DNA of 39,275 bases, taken from Paenibacillus gorillae (GTDB taxonomy: Bacteria; Bacillota; Bacilli; Paenibacillales; Paenibacillaceae). The stretch spans positions 1 through 39,275 of the forward strand of contig NZ_CBVJ010000036.1 in NCBI RefSeq assembly GCF_000513275.1, written 5' to 3'. The position numbers were made by a program, and so were the translations under genes. Below the pieces are notes generated by a model. It was given only the letters and a program-made list of their open reading frames with translations. It had not been told where the DNA came from and did no database searches. Below, in pieces: positions 35,185 through 39,275 of the stretch; position 1 is the stretch's first letter; the number at the start of each line of letters is the position of its first letter.

Positions 35185-35991
35185 ATGACCAACAATGTGA
35201 TTCAAGAGCAATGGGCAATCTTTCTGGCTGCAATCTGCGAACAGACTTATGCCCAATATACCAATAGTGACGGCTTCTTCGTCGTCCCTTCCAACTATGC
35301 GCTCGTCGATACGATTCATGCGCAATCGGTCAGCCATGTCTGGGAACGCTTTGGGTTTATTCTCGAATCCGAGCGAGACATCATTATTGCTTTTCGAGGA
35401 ACTAGCTCAACAAACGATTGGATCTCAGATGTTCTTGCCTCCCAAATAAAGTTCCCTTACCTTCTTGAAGAAGATTGCCTTACTCACTATGGTTTTACAG
35501 AGATTTATTCTTCGGCACGTGAGCAGATTGCAGCTTGCCTAGAAGAGCTGTCTCCAGACAAGACCTTATATATTACCGGCCATAGTCTAGGCGGAGCACT
35601 CGCAACTTTATGCGCTGTCGATGTTGCTGCCAACACCAACCACACTGCCCCTAATCTGTTTACATATGGCTCTCCCCGGGCAGGCAATCCCGAATTCGTA
35701 AAACTTTTTACATCATATGTTCCGAGCAGCTTCCGCATAGCCAACCTTTTCGATATCGTTACCTATGCCCCTCCTGCTGTCTACAAGCTGCCCCTCCAAG
35801 AGAAAAAATACGATTACTCTCATGTTCCGACCTTGGTATCGCTGTCGATTCAGAATGGATCAATAAAGGCTAATCATATGATCGCCAGCTATTTCGCAGA
35901 ACTCTCCAAACTGCAGCCGATATTTTCCGCTGAGATGTGTATGGCGACCCCTGGCTTCTGTCCGGAGGTTGAGACCTCTCCCGAGAAATAA
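35185..35991 (+). CDS. Class 3 lipase family protein
   Basis: The 268-residue alpha/beta hydrolase has the Lipase_3 layout: IIIAFRGTSSTNDWISD (oxyanion region), nucleophile Ser134 in GHSLGG, Asp190 in NLFDIV and His231 in ANHMI. It lacks a signal peptide, so it is likely cytoplasmic or exported by another route. It probably hydrolyses acylglycerols or other esters. AGAAGGGCGGG precedes the ATG and may be masked by an upstream inverted repeat. No partner gene is adjacent. Confidence 0.88.
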   Translation: MTNNVIQEQWAIFLAAICEQTYAQYTNSDGFFVVPSNYALVDTIHAQSVSHVWERFGFILESERDIIIAFRGTSSTNDWISDVLASQIKFPYLLEEDCLTHYGFTEIYSSAREQIAACLEELSPDKTLYITGHSLGGALATLCAVDVAANTNHTAPNLFTYGSPRAGNPEFVKLFTSYVPSSFRIANLFDIVTYAPPAVYKLPLQEKKYDYSHVPTLVSLSIQNGSIKANHMIASYFAELSKLQPIFSAEMCMATPGFCPEVETSPEK

Positions 35992-36048
35992 CTGAAATAA
36001 AGCTGATAAAAAATCGGGAATGAACTGTTTTTTCTTTTTTCTATTTTC

Positions 36049-37224
36049 TCAACGAGTTAGATTTACAGCAGCTAACCTTTTCTTCACCATGATACTTGAA
36101 ACACAGACCAGCAATACGCAGAATGAATAAGGAAACGCTGTATTAGCGGTATATAAGGCTGTACCCGCAACTGGCCCCAAGAACGATCCGCAGCCTTGCA
36201 AAGCGGCAATAAAGGAAGCAACGCTTCTTTGCTCATGATTTTGAACGGCCATAGATGCCCCAGCACTATAACCGAGCAGTGTAAAGCCGATGCCGATACC
36301 CAGTATCGCAAAATCGACGTACGCAAAGCGGATGAATAGTAAAAATCCAAGCAACCCTAAAGCAACGAACAATAATCCGACGCGCAGCACCTGCTTAGGA
36401 TGCCATTTCAGATATTTGCTAATGACCACTTAGGACAAAGCAACCATCACTCCTGAAATCGCCAGCCCAATCCCAATCAACTGGGTCGCTTGCCTTGCAT
36501 CATAACCTAAGTTGTCCTGTACGAAAAATTCCGATCGTAACCTGCACAATATTCAACGCGAAAGAAAGCACCAGTCCAATCCATAAGTAGTGGCGGATAC
36601 GTGAATCATTTGGTGAAAGTGAAATCGACTGCCGGCTGATCTCTCTGTTCCGCTCTTGCGGAATATAAACTAGAAAGATAATCGCCAATAGGAAAAGCAA
36701 GATAGCTGCCACGTACATTGGAGCAGTGAGCCCAATCGATGCCATGCTGCCACTCATTGCAGGGCTCAATACGAACCCAAGGCCATTAGCTGCACCAAAT
36801 AAGGCCATACCCCGCGTGCGTATTTCCTGAGTGGTCCATCCCATAACATAGGCTTGTGCCAAAGCCGGAATACCTCCGAAGAAAAACCCCGCGATCGCGC
36901 AAAGCAGGAAGAAACTCCAGAAGAGGTGTGACCTCCCCCTACATGAACGGCGTAATCTGCCAGCAATGCAAAGATGATAAGTGCTACTAAATAGACGAGC
37001 ATAATCGAAGCCAGCAGCATCTTCCGGTTTAAGAACGTCTGCTTCTCCCAGAAGTACCCGCCTAGAAGCCAACATAACCCCGCAATGGACACCAAACATC
37101 CCGATTGAAAATCACTCAGCCCCAAATTACGTGATAACGGGCCAATAATAGGATTGAATGCGGCTATTGAAATCATCCCGCCTAACAAAATAAGGAACAT
37201 CATACTAAATCTATACTTCAACAT
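36049..37224 (-). pseudogene. MFS transporter, decayed (two frameshifts and a nonsense codon)
   Basis: Pieces of a 12-segment major facilitator protein of about 390 residues are spread over three frames. The N-terminus (MLKYRFSMMFLILLGGMISI) starts at 37224 after GGGGAGAAGAGAA. A one-base loss near 36935-36939 (run of five G on the minus strand) moves to the frame with FFLLCAIAGFFFGGIPALAQA. An extra base near 36524-36530 moves to FFVQDNLGYDARQ. An in-frame TAA at 36430-36432 replaces what was probably CAA before VVISKYLK. Members of this family export drugs or siderophores; the adjacent AraC gene and Fur box favour a siderophore link, but this copy cannot be functional as read. Confidence 0.87.
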
Positions 37225-37257
37225 TTCTCTTCTCCCCTCATACAGCAAGACCGCGAT

Positions 37258-37277
37258 AAGATTAGATTAATAATCTT
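37258..37277. promoter_or_regulatory. Palindrome upstream of the MFS pseudogene
   Basis: AAGATT and AATCTT flank an AT-rich 8-base centre, 34 bp before the MFS ATG. It could be an operator for the neighbouring AraC regulator or a degenerate Fur site; the assignment is a guess. Confidence 0.3.
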
Positions 37278-37357
37278 CGATCTCATGGTACTATGCGTGA
37301 AAGATGCCTACTACCAGCAGCGGGAGTACTTTACTGGTTAACGGGAGCAAACAACAA

Positions 37358-37382
37358 AAGCTGCTCCGAAGGAGAGCAGCTT
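37358..37382 (-). terminator. Terminator of the AraC regulator gene
   Basis: AAGCTGCT and AGCAGCTT arms, with TTTTGTTG following on the minus strand. It lies between the AraC stop (37405) and the MFS pseudogene, so the two were separate units. Confidence 0.75.
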
Positions 37383-37404
37383 AAGTAAAAATCGTTTCCA
37401 TTCA

Positions 37405-38391
37405 TCATCCGTTCCCCCCCAGTAAAATGGAAGAATGATGAATGATTTTCCCGGGATTAATCCCATAATTATCTCGAAATGCCTCAGAGAAGTAACTGGA
37501 ATTAGAGTACCCTACAGCGTGGGCTGTTTCAGTTATGTTCAACGTTCCCTGCTGCAGCAACTGAAAAGCCTTCTCTAATCGCTTCTCCCGTAAATAACCA
37601 AAAACCGTAGTTCCATACAACGTTTTAAACCCCGTCTTTAATTTACAATCATTCAAACCGATCATACGTGACAGTTCGATCAAGGTCGGCGGATCTGTCA
37701 TCCGTTCCAGCATGATGTCTCTTGCTTCCTGAATTTTTTGCCTGTCATGATGGGGCAGCTTGCGTTGCTTCGAAGGGTCTTCCATCAGAAAGGACTGGAA
37801 CGCCATAGATAATAATTCCAGGACCCTGCATTCAATCTCAAAGTTTCTCGTGCCGCTGGATTGAGCTAACTGTATCACTCTCTGGAGAGTAACAGAAGCT
37901 GCAGGATCGGTCGTTCCCTGAAACATTTTAAATGATCTCTGATTGAGGAGCCGAAAGAAGTCGACTGCCCTTTCCCCGTCGATCGCCTCCATATAATGAT
38001 GAAATGTTGCGATGGGAATTCCTATGCCAAGCATAAGATAAGGCTCGTTCTCGTTAAATTCAAACTCAACATTCACTTCATTTATGAGCTGCAAGGAGCA
38101 GCGTCCCGGAACAAACTCATACTGCCTCCCCTCAACACTTATCTCTCTGGTGCCTTGCAAGCAGAAGTTAAGCTCTACCATGGCTATTTCTGTTGCTACA
38201 GGCATTTTCCGATTTCTGTGAAGGGTGAAGTCGGAAATGATCACCTCGATATCAGGCCGAGGCACAAGACGGCGAATGCCTCCCTCACCTGCATGCGAAT
38301 GAATCTGCATCTGCTCCGAACGATTCACTTGTTGCCGTGATATCTCAATCCCATCGAGAAAAAGATTAAAGTTTTGATGAAAGTCTGTCAT
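37405..38391 (-). CDS. AraC family transcriptional regulator, PchR/siderophore type
   Basis: The 328-residue protein has a divergent ligand-sensing N-terminal part (about 1-215). The C-terminal AraC double helix-turn-helix (about 225-320) shows LIELSRMIGLNDCKLKTGFK and the second helix region ITETAHAVGYSNSSYFSEAFR. The domain order and the FKTLYGTTVFGYLREKRLEKA block resemble PchR/YbtA-like activators that sense ferri-siderophores. A perfect Fur-type palindrome lies 43 bp upstream of the start. It probably controlled the adjacent MFS gene. Confidence 0.87.
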   Translation of the reverse strand: MTDFHQNFNLFLDGIEISRQQVNRSEQMQIHSHAGEGGIRRLVPRPDIEVIISDFTLHRNRKMPVATEIAMVELNFCLQGTREISVEGRQYEFVPGRCSLQLINEVNVEFEFNENEPYLMLGIGIPIATFHHYMEAIDGERAVDFFRLLNQRSFKMFQGTTDPAASVTLQRVIQLAQSSGTRNFEIECRVLELLSMAFQSFLMEDPSKQRKLPHHDRQKIQEARDIMLERMTDPPTLIELSRMIGLNDCKLKTGFKTLYGTTVFGYLREKRLEKAFQLLQQGTLNITETAHAVGYSNSSYFSEAFRDNYGINPGKIIHHSSILLGGNG

Positions 38392-38433
38392 CTTTTACCC
38401 CACACTTTGATATGGTTTACTTATCAGGGGAGT

Positions 38434-38448
38434 TGATAATGATTATCA
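38434..38448. promoter_or_regulatory. Fur box (7-1-7)
   Basis: TGATAATGATTATCA is a perfect 7-1-7 inverted repeat identical to the core of the Bacillus Fur operator. It lies upstream of the AraC gene and overlaps the likely transcription start (TATACT lies just beyond it). An inverted repeat CCCCACacTTTG (38398-38409) / CAAAGTGGGG (38460-38469) flanks it and may bind the AraC protein itself. Confidence 0.8.
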
Positions 38449-38469
38449 GTTAAGTATAGCAAAGTGGGG

Positions 38470-38821
38470 TTCGTTTGGCTATTCGAAAAAAACTCTTCTG
38501 CAGTTGGACTTGGCAGAAGGGTTTAAATAAATGTGCACAAACTTCTCATCAATGAGAGGTACGTGTGGGTCAATAACTAGCTATATCTAATAGATATGAC
38601 CAAGTTGTGGGATTGTTTCAAGATCTGCTTCTGACCAAGGGATCAGTTCACCGGTATATGTGCATTTTGCACATATACGTTGACTTCTCCTTAGTTAATT
38701 TATTGGTGGTTTTCGAAATATTATGGAATTTCGCACCTTTTCAACTTGATGAATTATGCATTATTTTACAATGGAGCAAGGGCGACTACCTTTTTTCATT
38801 TGTTTCCTCCCTTCAACGAAA
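38470..38821. other. Gene-free stretch with one perfect hairpin
   Basis: No convincing gene was found; an open frame from 38607 has no ribosome binding site and crosses a minus-strand terminator. A perfect 11-bp inverted repeat, GTATATGTGCA and TGCACATATAC with a 3-base loop, lies at 38654-38678; it has no T-run and no known role. Confidence 0.4.
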
Positions 38822-38860
38822 AAAAGCCGACTGCGCTGAATTTCAGGGCAATCGACTTTT
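38822..38860 (-). terminator. Terminator of the adenosine-deaminase-like gene
   Basis: On the minus strand AAAAGTCGATTGC pairs with GCAGTCGGCTTTT (13 bp with two G-U pairs), followed by a T-run. It lies 114 bp past the stop at 38975. Confidence 0.8.
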
Positions 38861-38974
38861 GAAAGATATCTATATGAAAAGAAAGCATCTGGTGAAGGAT
38901 GCTCTCTTGATAATTTAATATTTATATTCCTATAAATCCTACCGTACATCTATAATCCTATTGCACGCCACCCC

Positions 38975-39275
38975 TTACCCTTCCTCACAATAATAAGGAT
39001 CATCCAGAGCATCAAGTAAACAGTCAAGTTGCTTTAAATAATCATAATTACTTACATTGTCGCGTAAAAAAGATGTATCCATACCGGATTTCCTAGCATA
39101 TTCGATCCAATTTAAAGCTTCACTTTTATTAACTCCCTTCTGCAACATTCCGTAATACATGTAAGCAATTTCATTACTTATATTCGTGTTAAAAACAATA
39201 GGATCATCAGTATTTATACTCATCATAGTACTAGGAACATTATTGTCACCATTCTTATGAATTTGAAAAAATTGA
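38975..39275 (-). CDS. Adenosine-deaminase-like protein, C-terminal end only
   Basis: An open frame enters from the right edge; about 99 codons are visible and the start lies outside. The motif MSINTDDPIVFNTNISNEIA corresponds to the metal-binding NTDDP strand of adenosine deaminases, and WIEYARKSGMDTSFL matches the family's C-terminal helix. A stretch before the motif (IHKNGDNNVPST) is longer than in housekeeping enzymes. The family deaminates adenosine or related purines. It could be an ordinary purine enzyme, or a divergent deaminase such as RdrB of the RADAR phage-defence system; the visible part cannot decide. Confidence 0.72.
   Translation of the reverse strand, partial: QFFQIHKNGDNNVPSTMMSINTDDPIVFNTNISNEIAYMYYGMLQKGVNKSEALNWIEYARKSGMDTSFLRDNVSNYDYLKQLDCLLDALDDPYYCEEG

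Noticed and set aside
38607..38918. Plus-strand open frame of 103 codons
   Set aside because: It has no ribosome binding site, contains a perfect hairpin near its start and crosses a minus-strand terminator; composition looks non-coding.

Overview
The window looks like chromosome of a spore-forming, low-to-mid GC Firmicute, most likely Paenibacillus or a close relative. The grounds are a CotE spore-coat protein, strong AGGAGG-type ribosome binding sites almost everywhere, and several Bacillales-specific families (YxcD, DUF309, YqkB-like, YwqG-like, MpsC/DUF2294, YaaH-like GH18). No rRNA, tRNA, CRISPR array or intact insertion sequence was seen.

Layout. 1-3.1 kb: a minus-strand COOH-NH2 amidoligase cut by the window edge, cotE, and an aromatic-acid-exporter-like membrane protein. 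3.1-5.8 kb: an overlapping SsuABC/TauABC-type ABC importer operon. 5.9-6.7 kb: a non-coding block in which a segment of about 310 bp, packed with AGCGAA/TTCGCT palindromes, is duplicated in tandem. 6.9-10.9 kb: housekeeping genes (M32 carboxypeptidase, HesB-like protein, beta carbonic anhydrase, DUF309) and a two-gene unit behind an ECF-sigma (SigW-like) promoter. 11.0-14.9 kb: a four-gene minus-strand operon (methyltransferase, FAD oxidoreductase, SRPBCC cyclase-like protein, FabF-like ketosynthase) that looks like a small secondary-metabolite pathway. 15.1-17.0 kb: a secreted GH18 protein with six N-terminal repeats.

17.1-23.6 kb: a six-gene operon pairing a PotABCD-type ABC transporter with a nucleoside hydrolase and an adenine deaminase, which reads as purine-nucleoside uptake and salvage. 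Three of the six genes carry a one-base frameshift, each best explained by an extra base in a short homopolymer. 23.9-28.7 kb: an MpsC-like protein, two orphan immunity-type genes (SMI1/KNR4 and YwqG/DUF1963), a secreted two-repeat protein and an epoxide hydrolase.

28.8-34.9 kb is AT-rich and accessory in character. It holds a secreted trypsin-like protease with a copper-amine-oxidase-N domain and two paralogous 388-residue secreted proteins sharing the same promoter. Between the paralogues lie a frameshifted membrane protein and an unrecognised small protein. 35.2-38.4 kb: a class 3 lipase, a decayed MFS transporter, and an AraC regulator next to a perfect 7-1-7 Fur box. The right edge holds the C-terminal end of an adenosine-deaminase-like protein.

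The best candidates for something undescribed are the ketosynthase/cyclase/oxidoreductase/methyltransferase operon, the nucleoside operon with an unexpected transporter type, the duplicated palindrome block, and the paralogue-flanked island. All family assignments are from reading translations and motifs; no search was run.
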